From NCBI GenBank assembly GCA_003554375.1, contig PWGF01000233.1, positions 1-37,053 on the forward strand: a DNA stretch of 37,053 bases. Direction: 5' to 3'. The stretch comes from Spirochaetaceae bacterium. GTDB lineage: Bacteria; Spirochaetota; Spirochaetia; DSM-27196; SKKC01. The notes under the pieces were generated by a model. It saw only the letters and a list, made by a program, of their open reading frames with translations, made no database searches and had not been told where the DNA came from. Shown here one piece after another: positions 26,189 to 35,794 of this stretch. Within the stretch, counting starts at the first letter, position 1, and the number at the start of each line of letters is the position of its first letter. Both the position numbers and the translations under genes were made by a program.

Positions 26189-27592
26189 GTGCAGGTCCCG
26201 CTGATTCTGTCCATAGACGTAGGAACAACCTCGATCAAGGCGGCTCTTATCGAGACCAGTGGCCGTCTTCGGGAGATGCGCCGGACTCCGGTTGTGCCCC
26301 AAGGAACGCCCGCCGCCGGTCTTCTGGGGAGGACCCTGGCAGAGCGTTGTTTCGCGTTGTGCCGGCAACTCGCACGCGATCAACAACCCGCGGTTATTGT
26401 AATCAGCGGCAACGGTCCCTCCGTTTTCCCGGTGGACGGAGATGGAAACGATCTAGCATATGCCTCGCTCTGGTTCGACCAACGCTCAGTGGAGCGGGTT
26501 GACCTGGGCGTGTCATACTACCTTCCGCGTGTGGCTTACTTCGTGGAGAAGGAGCCGCGGGCGGCGGCGCGCGCACGGTGGTTTCTCCCTTGCGCCGAGT
26601 TCCTAACCTTTCTGTTGACCGGGGAGGCGGCTGCGTTTATCCCATCGCCGCGATATGAGCCGTTCATGTGGACCGCCGAGTCTGCGCGTGCGGTACCAGT
26701 GGCTCCGGAGACTCTGCCGCCCTTCGTGCAGACCGGAAGCGAGGTGGGTAGGGTCACCTCTGTTGCCGGCAAACGTTCGGGTGTCGCGGCGAGGACCCCT
26801 GTGGTGGCGGGAGGCGCGGACTTCCTCATGAGCTTGTTGGGTACCGCGACTGTGGAACCCGGGCGTGTGTGCGACCGGGCAGGCACATCTGAAGGGGTGA
26901 ACTACTGTAGCCGGCACGAGGTTCGTGATGATCGCGTGCGGTGCCTTCCGCACATTCTTGAGCCGTTCCACAACGTTGCAAGAGTGCTTGCATGCACGGG
27001 CCGGGTTTTCGAGTGGTTTCGGGGAGTCAGCGGGCAAGATGAGCTCCCATATGACGAGATAATGAGGCGAATCTTGGCGACGCCGCCAACCGGAGGGCCT
27101 CGCTTCTTCCCGGCGGTAGGCGGCGAGGGAGGTCGTTGGGAGCTCTCGAGCGGTGTCTTTGAGGGGATAGAGGCCACTCACGGTCCCGGTGAGATTGGAC
27201 GTGCTGTTGTTGAGAGTATCGGGTTTGCTGCCCGCGAGGCGGTGGAGATACTGGAGGATGCCGGTTGTCCGGTGCGGGAACTCCGTCTTTGCGGCGGACA
27301 AGCCAGGAACTCGTTGTGGAGTCGGTTGAAGGCAGATATTGTCGGGCGGCCGATACTGGTTCCGGAGGTGGTGGACGCGGAGCTGCTAGGGAACGCAACC
27401 GCCGGACGGGCCTTCCTCGACGGAGAAACAAGGCTCGGCCAGGTGGCGGAGCAAGTCGTTCGCTTTGCACGCCGTGAAGAACCGCATTCGCGCCGGAGCG
27501 CTTGCTTTGCCGATCGCTACGGAGCGTATCAGGAGCGATACGACCAGTTGAAACGGCAGCACTTAGCGGGAGCGGGGGCAACCCCTGAATAG
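26189..27592 (+). CDS. FGGY-family carbohydrate kinase
   Basis: LILSIDVGTTSIKAALIETSGR, FDQRSVERV, GGADFLMSLLGTATVEPG, LRLCGGQARNSLWSRLKADIVGRPI. Confidence 0.85.
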   Translation: MQVPLILSIDVGTTSIKAALIETSGRLREMRRTPVVPQGTPAAGLLGRTLAERCFALCRQLARDQQPAVIVISGNGPSVFPVDGDGNDLAYASLWFDQRSVERVDLGVSYYLPRVAYFVEKEPRAAARARWFLPCAEFLTFLLTGEAAAFIPSPRYEPFMWTAESARAVPVAPETLPPFVQTGSEVGRVTSVAGKRSGVAARTPVVAGGADFLMSLLGTATVEPGRVCDRAGTSEGVNYCSRHEVRDDRVRCLPHILEPFHNVARVLACTGRVFEWFRGVSGQDELPYDEIMRRILATPPTGGPRFFPAVGGEGGRWELSSGVFEGIEATHGPGEIGRAVVESIGFAAREAVEILEDAGCPVRELRLCGGQARNSLWSRLKADIVGRPILVPEVVDAELLGNATAGRAFLDGETRLGQVAEQVVRFARREEPHSRRSACFADRYGAYQERYDQLKRQHLAGAGATPE

Positions 27593-27643
27593 TCTCCCTT
27601 CCCCGGGAGAGATGGCACTGGGACACTTTTTCAATCGCCTCGA

Positions 27644-28216
27644 TTGCGGTATATTGGAGGAAAGGAGGTGCGTGTCGGCGTGTTCTTCTTTCTCTTCGGG
27701 TACCCATTCATCTTTCTCCTTCCGTTCCTGCTTGCCATCTTGGCAGTTCGGGCGGGTAGCCGCTACTTCGGGCCGCCGCCGGATCGATACGGATATACGG
27801 TTGACCGGTGGGGTGCGCCGGCCGACATGTTCCCGTATGACCCGTATCGTCGGCGGGTTCGGAGCACCGAGGCGCAGATTTTCAAGCTTGCGTACCGGTT
27901 AGGGGGGCGGATTACGGTTTCCGACGTCGTAGTAGCCTCCGGGCTGAGCGTGGATCAGGTCGAACGCATTCTCGAGCACATGGTGGATAATTCACGGGTC
28001 CGGATGGACATAGATGATGAGGGGATGGTCGTCTATGAGTTCCCGGAGATTCAAGCCCGTCTTCGGGAACGGGAATCCGGAAACTACGGGAGCACTGACG
28101 ACGCACAGCGGTCTCAAGGCGATTCGGCGTTCCGGACTGGTCATGAATGGGAGCCGGGCGAAAGTAGGCATACGAAGCGGCGGAATGCCGCGGAGGAAGC
28201 TTCCGGTACTCCCTAA
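27644..28216 (+). CDS. Small membrane-anchored protein with possible winged-helix-like domain
   Basis: N-terminal hydrophobic helix FFFLFGYPFIFLLPFLLAILAV, then helical segment AQIFKLAYRLGGRITVSDVVVASGLSVDQVERILEHMVDNSRVRM. AAAGGAGG lies within the annotated 5' end, so the true start may be a GTG downstream. Confidence 0.55.
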   Translation: MRYIGGKEVRVGVFFFLFGYPFIFLLPFLLAILAVRAGSRYFGPPPDRYGYTVDRWGAPADMFPYDPYRRRVRSTEAQIFKLAYRLGGRITVSDVVVASGLSVDQVERILEHMVDNSRVRMDIDDEGMVVYEFPEIQARLRERESGNYGSTDDAQRSQGDSAFRTGHEWEPGESRHTKRRNAAEEASGTP

Positions 28217-28394
28217 CGGCGATGAGCGCGAGGCGAGGATCGTCGGCACTCGCCGGCGGAGCTCCGGCAGATCCGCTCGGTTTTCAGCGGTGCCTCCGGG
28301 TTCGCTCTCCCGTTGTGAACAACAATCACCGCCTCACCCTCAACGGCGATCGGGTGGACGCGTAGTACCCGGCAATCAGAGCAGTCTGACTCAC

Positions 28395-29960
28395 TTACTC
28401 TCGGTACTGGCGTGGATCGATCCCGTGCTTCTGCACCCTTAGTCCCATTATTCGCTCTGTTATTCCCAGCAGCCGAGCGGCGCGGGCCATGTTCCCTTTG
28501 GTGCTCTTGAGTGCGTCCAATATGACCTCTCGCTCGACGCTGTCGAGCGTTTCCTGGAGAGAGCCTCGAACCCCCGTATCCGTTGATTCCGCACTCTGGA
28601 GTGTCGGAGGAAGGTGGTGGCTGTGGATTACCTCGTCCGTCGAAAGGAGAATTGCCCGTTCGATGCAGTTTTCCAGCTCGCGTACGTTGCCCGGCCAGTG
28701 ATAGCTCATGAGAAGGTCGATGGCCGGCGTAGAGATCCGCCTGATGTTCACGTGACTCTCCCGCGCGTACTTCTCCACGAAGTAGTCGGCTAGAAGCGGG
28801 ATGTCGCTCTTCCGTTCTCGCACTGGGGGAAGGTGAATGGGGAAGACGCTGAGACGGTAGTACAGATCCTCGCGAAATGCTCCCCGTTCTAGGAGTTGTT
28901 CCAGGTTCTTGTTTGTTGCGGCTATCACTCGAGCATTTATCCGGATCGTCTCGTTTCCGCCGAGTCGTTCGATCTCTCGGTCTTGAAGGACCCGTAGCAG
29001 CTTGACCTGCGTAGTAGGTGACAGGTCGCCGATTTCGTCCAGGAAGACGGTCCCTCCGGCAGCCATCTCCAGGCGCCCCTTCCGGGCGGCAATTGCACCC
29101 GGCACGGCTCCCTTCTCGTGTCCGAAAAGCTCGCTCTCGATAACGTTTTCGGGCAGAGACGCACAGTTGACTTTGACAAACGGCTTCTCAGCGCGGCGGC
29201 TGTTGTAGTGGATTGACTGGGCGGCGAGCTCCTTTCCGGTACCGCTTTCGCCGCGAATAAGCACCGTGGTATCGCTCTGCGATGCTCGGGCGATCATCTC
29301 GAACACAGCCTGCATGGGCTTGCTCTTGCCGACGATGTTGGCAGGCCGAAACCGTTCCTGGAGCTCCTCGTGGAGCCGAGTGTTCTCTTCCAGCAGGCGC
29401 CTGCGTTCCTCCATGAAGCTCTGCCTGACTTTGACCGCCTGGGCGATCATGGAGCAGATAATCTGCAGCAGCCTCAGGTCCTCCTCCAGCTCCTCTTGCG
29501 AGGCCTTAGGTCGATCTACGCTAAAGGCACCGAGCGTCTCATTGCCCGTTTTGATTGGGACGCAGATGAAGCTGATCTCTTTTGCATGGTCCGCGGTGCG
29601 CGATTCGGTCCGGTCCAGGAAGTCCGACGCCTCCTCAACGTGAGGAATCACTGTCGGCTCCCCAGTCTCCACTACGCGGCCGGTAATGCCTTCGCCAAGC
29701 CGATAGCGGCCTTTCCGGCGCTGCTGCTCGCTGAGGCCATATGCGGTTTCGATGATGATCTCATCCGTCTCCCGGTCCAGGAGCGTAATGGCTCCCCGGA
29801 GTAACCCTAGATGCTCAGCTACCTCATTCAGAACCGGTTGGATAACCTGCTTCAGGTCCGGGCTTTGATCCAGAATCCGGCTGATACTGAGCAACAGGCG
29901 AAGCTCTTCCACGGTATTACGGCGCGGTTCGGTCTGTCGTGAAGCTACTCTGTCCGCCAT
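28395..29960 (-). CDS. NifA-like GAF-AAA+-Fis-HTH bacterial enhancer-binding protein with non-canonical GAFTGA loop
   Basis: GAF domain, Walker A GESGTGKE, GGTVFLDEIGD, Fis-like HTH NMARAARLLGITERIMGLRVQKHGIDP; L1 loop reads GAVPGA. Confidence 0.9.
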   Translation of the reverse strand: MADRVASRQTEPRRNTVEELRLLLSISRILDQSPDLKQVIQPVLNEVAEHLGLLRGAITLLDRETDEIIIETAYGLSEQQRRKGRYRLGEGITGRVVETGEPTVIPHVEEASDFLDRTESRTADHAKEISFICVPIKTGNETLGAFSVDRPKASQEELEEDLRLLQIICSMIAQAVKVRQSFMEERRRLLEENTRLHEELQERFRPANIVGKSKPMQAVFEMIARASQSDTTVLIRGESGTGKELAAQSIHYNSRRAEKPFVKVNCASLPENVIESELFGHEKGAVPGAIAARKGRLEMAAGGTVFLDEIGDLSPTTQVKLLRVLQDREIERLGGNETIRINARVIAATNKNLEQLLERGAFREDLYYRLSVFPIHLPPVRERKSDIPLLADYFVEKYARESHVNIRRISTPAIDLLMSYHWPGNVRELENCIERAILLSTDEVIHSHHLPPTLQSAESTDTGVRGSLQETLDSVEREVILDALKSTKGNMARAARLLGITERIMGLRVQKHGIDPRQYRE

Positions 29961-30095
29961 CTCGTTACGCTCCGTGCTGTGCCTACATCCCTCACCATCC
30001 TACCGGTTTACCGATGCCGGCTCAAGGCGGCCGGCGACCGCACTTGTGAGGCTTCAAGGGCTCGGACGTCTCTCTTCGGTGGCCGCCGAGTTGCT

Positions 30096-31871
30096 CTATC
30101 GAGGGCCGATGACTCCTTCGTATACAATGAGCTCTTCGCCGTCCACGCTCACATGGAGGCCGTTTTCGAGGGCGGCGTACGCACCAGGGAGCTCGGAGAC
30201 GAAAACCAAATTCGGGTTCGATTCCCGGATCTCGTCGAAAGGAACGGGGCTCTTGTCCTCGGAGATCACTGCGCCGATTCCCTGGATGGTGTCCAGGTAC
30301 TCCCTCTCGAAGTGCCTGACCAATAGGACTTCGTCTCCCCGGTGGGCAAGGCGGCGGTAAGCTTCGTCCCTATCACCGCACTTTACGACGCGCCCGGACG
30401 TAACACCGCCGAAACCGGAGTGCCCACGGCTCAGAATATTGCCTAGGAAGTGTACTTTGACAGTGTTCATCATAATGGGGGAGTTGACCGGAATGCCCGC
30501 TGCGGTCACGACGCGGTCAAGGCGCTTCACATAGCCTGCTGCGAGTGCCTGACGGATAGAGTTCTGGATCATCTGGTCCGAATCGTTCACAAGCTCAGTG
30601 AGAACCGGGATCACCCCCCAGTGAAGCAGAAGCTGACGTTGGACTGTTTCGCTGACCGTAGCTGCGATAATATCGGCTTTCGGGCGAAATCGGCTGAGCA
30701 TCCGCGGGCTATTTCCCCGAAGCGTCGGGGTGATGATGGCGGCGGCTCCCACGTCCTGTGCCAGCGAGAAGGCCGACTTCGCAACGGCATATCCAATATC
30801 GGGCGTGTCGGGTGTGGTTTTGGCGTGCCGGGCGCAGCTGGCGACATATTCTTCCGAGCTCTCGACCGCCAGGGCAATTCGGTCGAGCACTTTGACCGAT
30901 TCCACCGGGTATTTGCCACCCGCCGTCTCTCCCGAGAGCATCACCGCGTCGGTACCGTCGAATATCGCGTTTGCCACGTCGGTCAACTCGGCGCGGGTGG
31001 GGTGGGGGTTGTAGATCATGGAGTCGAGCATCTGGGTAGCGGTTATGACCGGTTTACTGCTCCTGTTGCACTTATCGATTATGCGCTTCTGCGCCATGGG
31101 GATTTGCTCAATGGAGAGTTGTACTCCCAGGTCGCCCCGGGCGACCATGACACCATCGGAGACGCGGATAATCTCATCGACATTCTCGAGTCCCTCCTGG
31201 TCCTCGATCTTGGCAATCACTCGCATTGGCGAGTCGTACTCGCTCAGAAGGTCCTTGACGCCGGCTACGTTCTCAGGGCGCCGGACGAAACTGGCTGCAA
31301 CGAAATCCAGCCCCTGATCGGCGGCGAACGCGATATCCTCTCGATCTTTGGCGGTAACGGCCGGCAGGCTTGTTCGTACGCCGGGGACGTTGACGTTCTT
31401 CCGCGACCCAATGGTGCCGCCGCTCCGAACAACACAGTTGATGCGCTTGTCTAGGACGCCGACCACTTCGAGCTCGATAAGACCATCGGCGATGAAGATG
31501 CAGCTACCGGGGCGCACTTCGTCGGGTAAGCGCCGGTAGGAGACTGAGAGAAGCTCGGCGTTCCCCGGAACTTCTTCGGTAGTGAGGGTTATGCGGTTTC
31601 CGACGCGTAGCTCGATATCGCCGTCGCCTTCGATCCGGCCGGTACGGATCTCCGGCCCCTTGGTATCTACCATGAAAGCGACCGAAAGTCCTGTGCGCCT
31701 GCTTGCCTCTCGGGCCCGCCCGATACGCTCCTGGTGCTCTTGGTGTGTTCCGTGAGAGAAGTTCAGGCGCGCCACATTCATACCTGCCCGAAGCAGGTGC
31801 TCAACGGCCTCTACGCTGTCGACCGCAGGCCCAAGCGTACATACGATCCGCGTCTTTCGAAGTCTACTCAT
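30096..31871 (-). CDS. pyk: Pyruvate kinase with C-terminal PEP-utilising mobile (swivelling) domain
   Basis: KTRIVCTLGPAVDSVEAVEHLLRAGMNVARLNFSHG; MVARGDLGVQ; TATQMLDSM; C-terminal GVTSGRVVKCGD...AVISEDKSPVPFDEIRESN. Confidence 0.95.
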   Translation of the reverse strand: MSRLRKTRIVCTLGPAVDSVEAVEHLLRAGMNVARLNFSHGTHQEHQERIGRAREASRRTGLSVAFMVDTKGPEIRTGRIEGDGDIELRVGNRITLTTEEVPGNAELLSVSYRRLPDEVRPGSCIFIADGLIELEVVGVLDKRINCVVRSGGTIGSRKNVNVPGVRTSLPAVTAKDREDIAFAADQGLDFVAASFVRRPENVAGVKDLLSEYDSPMRVIAKIEDQEGLENVDEIIRVSDGVMVARGDLGVQLSIEQIPMAQKRIIDKCNRSSKPVITATQMLDSMIYNPHPTRAELTDVANAIFDGTDAVMLSGETAGGKYPVESVKVLDRIALAVESSEEYVASCARHAKTTPDTPDIGYAVAKSAFSLAQDVGAAAIITPTLRGNSPRMLSRFRPKADIIAATVSETVQRQLLLHWGVIPVLTELVNDSDQMIQNSIRQALAAGYVKRLDRVVTAAGIPVNSPIMMNTVKVHFLGNILSRGHSGFGGVTSGRVVKCGDRDEAYRRLAHRGDEVLLVRHFEREYLDTIQGIGAVISEDKSPVPFDEIRESNPNLVFVSELPGAYAALENGLHVSVDGEELIVYEGVIGPR

Positions 31872-31937
31872 TGCGCCCTATGATACCCGGACTTGGGGGG
31901 AGCGAAAACCGCGTTGGTTGCGAGTGCTGCCACCTTC

Positions 31938-32402
31938 CTACGGCTTTTCCTCATTGTCTTCCTCGGCAAGAAGAAGACGGTACTCGTCCTGGCTAACCAG
32001 ATCCTCTGCTTCCGCATCGTCATTGGTTTCTGCCTCCAGAAGCCCCTGGACTTCCGCCACTACCCGACGATGCCGCGTCAGAAGGTCCTCCAGCTTCTGT
32101 CGAAAAGGGGTGAGATTGTCCGCGAAGGGGGCTGAATCGCTGAGAGCTTCCTCGAGGAGCCCTACGAATCGCCGTTCGGCCTTTCCTACGCTTCGTAAGA
32201 ACTCTGCGCGGCGTATGAGATAGATGTTCTCCCGTAACGACTCGCAGAGCCGGTTCAGCGTGCGGTCAAGGAAGATTATGTCCTCGATCATCTTATCCCG
32301 GAACATCTCCGCGTCCGGCTGCAGGTTCAGACCAGTCGAAAGGCCTTTGATGAGTGCATCGATGAACAGTAAGTTGTCTTCGTAGTTGATGCGTGCAGAC
32401 AT
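31938..32402 (-). CDS. Conserved-looking hypothetical protein
   Basis: 154-aa ORF, codon-position consistent helical protein between pyk and rpsF; no family recognised. Confidence 0.6.
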   Translation of the reverse strand: MSARINYEDNLLFIDALIKGLSTGLNLQPDAEMFRDKMIEDIIFLDRTLNRLCESLRENIYLIRRAEFLRSVGKAERRFVGLLEEALSDSAPFADNLTPFRQKLEDLLTRHRRVVAEVQGLLEAETNDDAEAEDLVSQDEYRLLLAEEDNEEKP

Positions 32403-32667
32403 GGAGCTCTACCCTTTCGAATCATCGGCAGCTAAGTATCGATCTTGACACTAGCCGGCTCTGCGTGGTAGCGTCCAGCTCACCTCTTTACTACTGGGTG
32501 GTATCGCTGGAAAGTTACATCCACCGGCCGAATCCGATGTAACTTTTCGTGTTTGCCTGAACGGCTGCACGATGACCGGATGGTGCCGGCCACAGTTGCG
32601 GACGGCTTCCGGCAATGACACAAGTATAGGGCTCAGTAGTCGCACATGTCCACAAGGAGGCTGAGTG

Positions 32668-32949
32668 TTGAAAACATATGAAGCGATGTGCGTCTTTCGT
32701 CCGGAGGACGAGACGTTCAGTAGGGGTAAGGATGAAGTTCGCAGCGAGCTCGAAGGGCTCGGGGCGAAAATTGTCAAAGAAGATGATATGGAGTTGCGGA
32801 CTCTGGCGTATCCAATAAACGGGTGCGAACAGGGGCATTACTATCTCTACGTCTTCGAACACGATCCGGCACAGGTTCAAGGGGTCGACCGGGCGCTCAA
32901 GTTCAAGCCTGATCTGATCCGGTTCCTCGTAGTACGCCAGGAAGAGTGA
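32668..32949 (+). CDS. rpsF: 30S ribosomal protein S6
   Basis: KTYEAMCVFRPED...LRTLAYPINGCEQGHYYLYVFE; AAGGAGG at 32654-32660; TTG (32668) or GTG (32665) start. Confidence 0.9.
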   Translation: MKTYEAMCVFRPEDETFSRGKDEVRSELEGLGAKIVKEDDMELRTLAYPINGCEQGHYYLYVFEHDPAQVQGVDRALKFKPDLIRFLVVRQEE

Positions 32950-32956
32950 GACGTAT

Positions 32957-33391
32957 ATGGCCGATATTAACCATGTCGTGTTGGTCGGGCGGCTCGTGCG
33001 TGATGCCGAGTTGAAGTATGCCTCGTCCGGCGTCGCCATCACAAAATTCGGCCTGGCCGTTAACCGGCGGCGGAAGCAAGGTGACCAGTGGACGGATGAG
33101 GCTAACTTTTTTGACGTTGTAGTGATGGGGCGAATGGGGGAGGCCATTCAGCGATATCTGACCAAAGGTAAGCAGGTCGGAATCGAAGGAGAGCTCCGTC
33201 AGAGCAAGTGGGAGCAGGACGGTCAACCTCGGAGTCGGGTTGAAGTGTTTGCGAACAATGTTCAGCTTCTCGGTAGCCCGGGCGAGCAACGCTCCGGTGC
33301 AGCTTCGGAGGCATCGGCACGTGGAAGTGGATCAAGTGAAGCCGGCCGGGCCGGGATAGATGACGATTTCGAGGACGATGTGCCGTTCTAG
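32957..33391 (+). CDS. ssb: Single-stranded DNA-binding protein
   Basis: [35 protein letters not shown]; acidic tail [10 protein letters not shown]. Confidence 0.95.
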   Translation: MADINHVVLVGRLVRDAELKYASSGVAITKFGLAVNRRRKQGDQWTDEANFFDVVVMGRMGEAIQRYLTKGKQVGIEGELRQSKWEQDGQPRSRVEVFANNVQLLGSPGEQRSGAASEASARGSGSSEAGRAGIDDDFEDDVPF

Positions 33392-33492
33392 AGCTGGATG
33401 CTCTGAAGGTCTGGAGCACGACGCCGGGCCACCGCAATCGGGTCCCATGCGCTCCAGCGCAGCCAACGAAGACAGTAAAGGGAGTCAAGCAT

Positions 33493-33870
33493 ATGTCGGA
33501 TCAAGAAGCACGTGAAGGTACGGATCGACAGCAGGCCACGCAGGAAAGACAGCAGGCCACGCAGGAAAGAGAGACAGGTCGCTCCGGTCCTTCTGAAGGC
33601 CGGGATTCGGCCGGAGGCGATAGACCGCCTCGCGGCGGTCGCGGTGGAGGCGGCCGGCGAGGGCGCGTGTATTTTCGCCGCAAAGTCGACAAGATCAAGA
33701 CACAGAACCTAACGATCGACTACAAGCATCCCGAGGTGTTGCGCCGCTTCATCACGGACAGCGGGAAGATTCTCCCGCGGCGCATAACCGGCACAAGCGC
33801 GAAGAACCAGCGGCGGCTTGTTCGGGAGATTAAGCGTGCTCGGGTGCTCGGCATGTTGCCGATGGGTTGA
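33493..33870 (+). CDS. rpsR: 30S ribosomal protein S18 with extended N-terminal low-complexity region
   Basis: [64 protein letters not shown]. Confidence 0.95.
   Translation: MSDQEAREGTDRQQATQERQQATQERETGRSGPSEGRDSAGGDRPPRGGRGGGGRRGRVYFRRKVDKIKTQNLTIDYKHPEVLRRFITDSGKILPRRITGTSAKNQRRLVREIKRARVLGMLPMG
33527..33568 (+). repeat. Perfect 2 x 21-bp tandem duplication in rpsR
   Basis: GACAGCAGGCCACGCAGGAAA repeated twice in phase, encoding (RQQATQE)2. Confidence 0.9.
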
Positions 33871-34004
33871 CGCCGGGCGGCGTTACCCCGTCAGGTCGCG
33901 TCCCCCGAGCCCCCGGGCTTGCGACCCATGGCAGATACAAGCCGGATTGAGCCTCTTGAAGGCAGACTTCTGAGGGGCGGAGCGCAGAAGGTCCGGAAGG
34001 ACGA

Positions 34005-34943
34005 ATGGAGAAGAAGATGTCGAGCCGTAGTTCCGACTGGGTTGCAGTCGGCAGCCTCAGTGTGCTCTCCACTCTCATGTTCCTTACGGGCCCGTTTATG
34101 CTCCTCTATCTTGCTCCGCTGCAGTTTCTCTACGGGAAGACCGACGGGAAGCACCTGGCCTATGGGTTGATTATCACCGCGATTCTCGTGGGGGCATTAT
34201 TCGTTTACCAAGCGGAGGAGCTGACTACGGCGACCTGGTCGGAGTTAGCTGCTCAAGTAGGGGCAATAGCCGCGCTCGGGTACGTCAACTTGGGGCGGAG
34301 TCCGCGGCCGCGCGCCGTTCGACTTCTGATTGGAGCTGGAGTTGCCGCGATGCTCGGCTGGCCGGCGGTAAACGAATTGATCGAGGGCGAAGCATTCACC
34401 GAAGTGCTGACGGCTCAACTCGGGCAGGTCGAGCAGGTGATGGGTCCCGCTGGTATGGCGGGGACCATGGCAAACGGTGACGTTGAGACCTTGGTAGAAC
34501 TTGGGCAGGGAATAGCAGTTCGCGCGTACGCGGTCGGCTATGTGGTTCTGATCGGCGTGAACTGGGCAATCGGGACAACTCTGATCTCTCGGCAGTCCAT
34601 GGTTGCTCGGTTTCGCGTTCCGCGAGGAACCTTGACGGTACTCGGAGTCGCATTGGCCGGAGCCGTCGCTGATGTGGCGCTGCAAATCGGGGGGCTCGGA
34701 CTGTTTGCGTGGAACCTGGCCTTGGGGATTCTGGTTCTCTATGCCGCGCAAGGATTCGGGGTGCTGCAGTCGTGGGCATTTGCCCGCGGACCGGCGGCGC
34801 GGCTGCTTGTGCCGTTGGCGGTAGTCGTGTTGCTCCTGATCCCCGTCACGGGCGGGGTGGTAGCGTTGGCCCTCCCGTTGTTGGGTTTGGCCGAGGAGCG
34901 GGCCCGGTGGCGGGATCGGTGGCCGCGTTGCGGCCGGCCGTGA
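34005..34943 (+). CDS. DUF2232/YybS-like multi-pass membrane protein
   Basis: Many TM helices; FLTGPFMLLYLAPLQFLYGK N-terminus; position between rpsR and rplI. Confidence 0.75.
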   Translation: MEKKMSSRSSDWVAVGSLSVLSTLMFLTGPFMLLYLAPLQFLYGKTDGKHLAYGLIITAILVGALFVYQAEELTTATWSELAAQVGAIAALGYVNLGRSPRPRAVRLLIGAGVAAMLGWPAVNELIEGEAFTEVLTAQLGQVEQVMGPAGMAGTMANGDVETLVELGQGIAVRAYAVGYVVLIGVNWAIGTTLISRQSMVARFRVPRGTLTVLGVALAGAVADVALQIGGLGLFAWNLALGILVLYAAQGFGVLQSWAFARGPAARLLVPLAVVVLLLIPVTGGVVALALPLLGLAEERARWRDRWPRCGRP

Positions 34944-35057
34944 CGCGCCGGGCCTACATGAGGTAGCTCACGGGTGAAGTGAACGAGAAGATCGGCGGCC
35001 GTTGCCGGGCGCGAGAAGCCAAAGAACCGGAGCGGTCAAAGAGGAGAAGAGGAAAGC

Positions 35058-35738
35058 ATGAAGGTCATACTGAACACGGATATTCCTAGTCTCGGCGAAG
35101 AGGGGGATGTATGCGACGTGGCTCCAGGCTACGCGCGGAACTACCTTCTGCCGCGTAAGATGGTTCTGCTGGACAACAAGGAAGGGCGTTCGATTATCGA
35201 GGGGCGCCGTGCTTCCATTGAGCGACGCAAGGAAGAGAAGCGAAAGGCGGCGCTGTCGACGAAGGAACGAATCGAGTCGGAGGCGCTCGAGCTGAAGATG
35301 CCCGCCGGCGCAAATGGGAAGCTCTTTGGATCGGTGAACAGTGCCACTATTCGTGAGGCGCTGGGGCGTCGAGGACTTGAGATCGACCGTAAGAACATCG
35401 ATATCCCGGAGCGCACGATCAAGGCTACCGGAAACTATCGCGTCGGTATCCGCCTCTATGGCGGCGAGGTAGCAGACCTTCAGGTGCAGGTTAGCCCGAC
35501 CGGCGGGCAATCCGCCGCAGCCGAGAAGAGTGCAGATGTCGCCGCGGACGGCGCGGAAGCAAGGGGAGAGAGCGCGGAGACTGCCCCCGAGGGCGCGCAG
35601 ACCGGCGGGGAGAATGCCGAGGCGACTGAAGCGGACAGTGAACAGGCTATCGGGGAGACCGGCCGTGAGACTGTGAGTCAAGAAGACAGCGCCGTGTCTG
35701 AGGCTGAGGCCGAAGAGACTGCGGATCAGTGGCAATAG
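35058..35738 (+). CDS. rplI: 50S ribosomal protein L9 with long acidic C-terminal extension
   Basis: MKVILNTDIPSLGEEGDVCDVAPGYARNYLLPRKMVLL; L9 core ends near residue 147, followed by about 79 residues of Ala/Glu/Gly-rich sequence. Confidence 0.94.
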   Translation: MKVILNTDIPSLGEEGDVCDVAPGYARNYLLPRKMVLLDNKEGRSIIEGRRASIERRKEEKRKAALSTKERIESEALELKMPAGANGKLFGSVNSATIREALGRRGLEIDRKNIDIPERTIKATGNYRVGIRLYGGEVADLQVQVSPTGGQSAAAEKSADVAADGAEARGESAETAPEGAQTGGENAEATEADSEQAIGETGRETVSQEDSAVSEAEAEETADQWQ

Positions 35739-35794
35739 TAGCTCTGTTAGCGAAACGGACGCCAGTTAACTGAGCACTGCATGGTGGAGTCGCT

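Noticed and set aside
27605-27640. Sigma54-type promoter (TGGCAC...) near 27613
   Set aside because: The GG element is present but the -12 TTGC element at correct spacing is missing.
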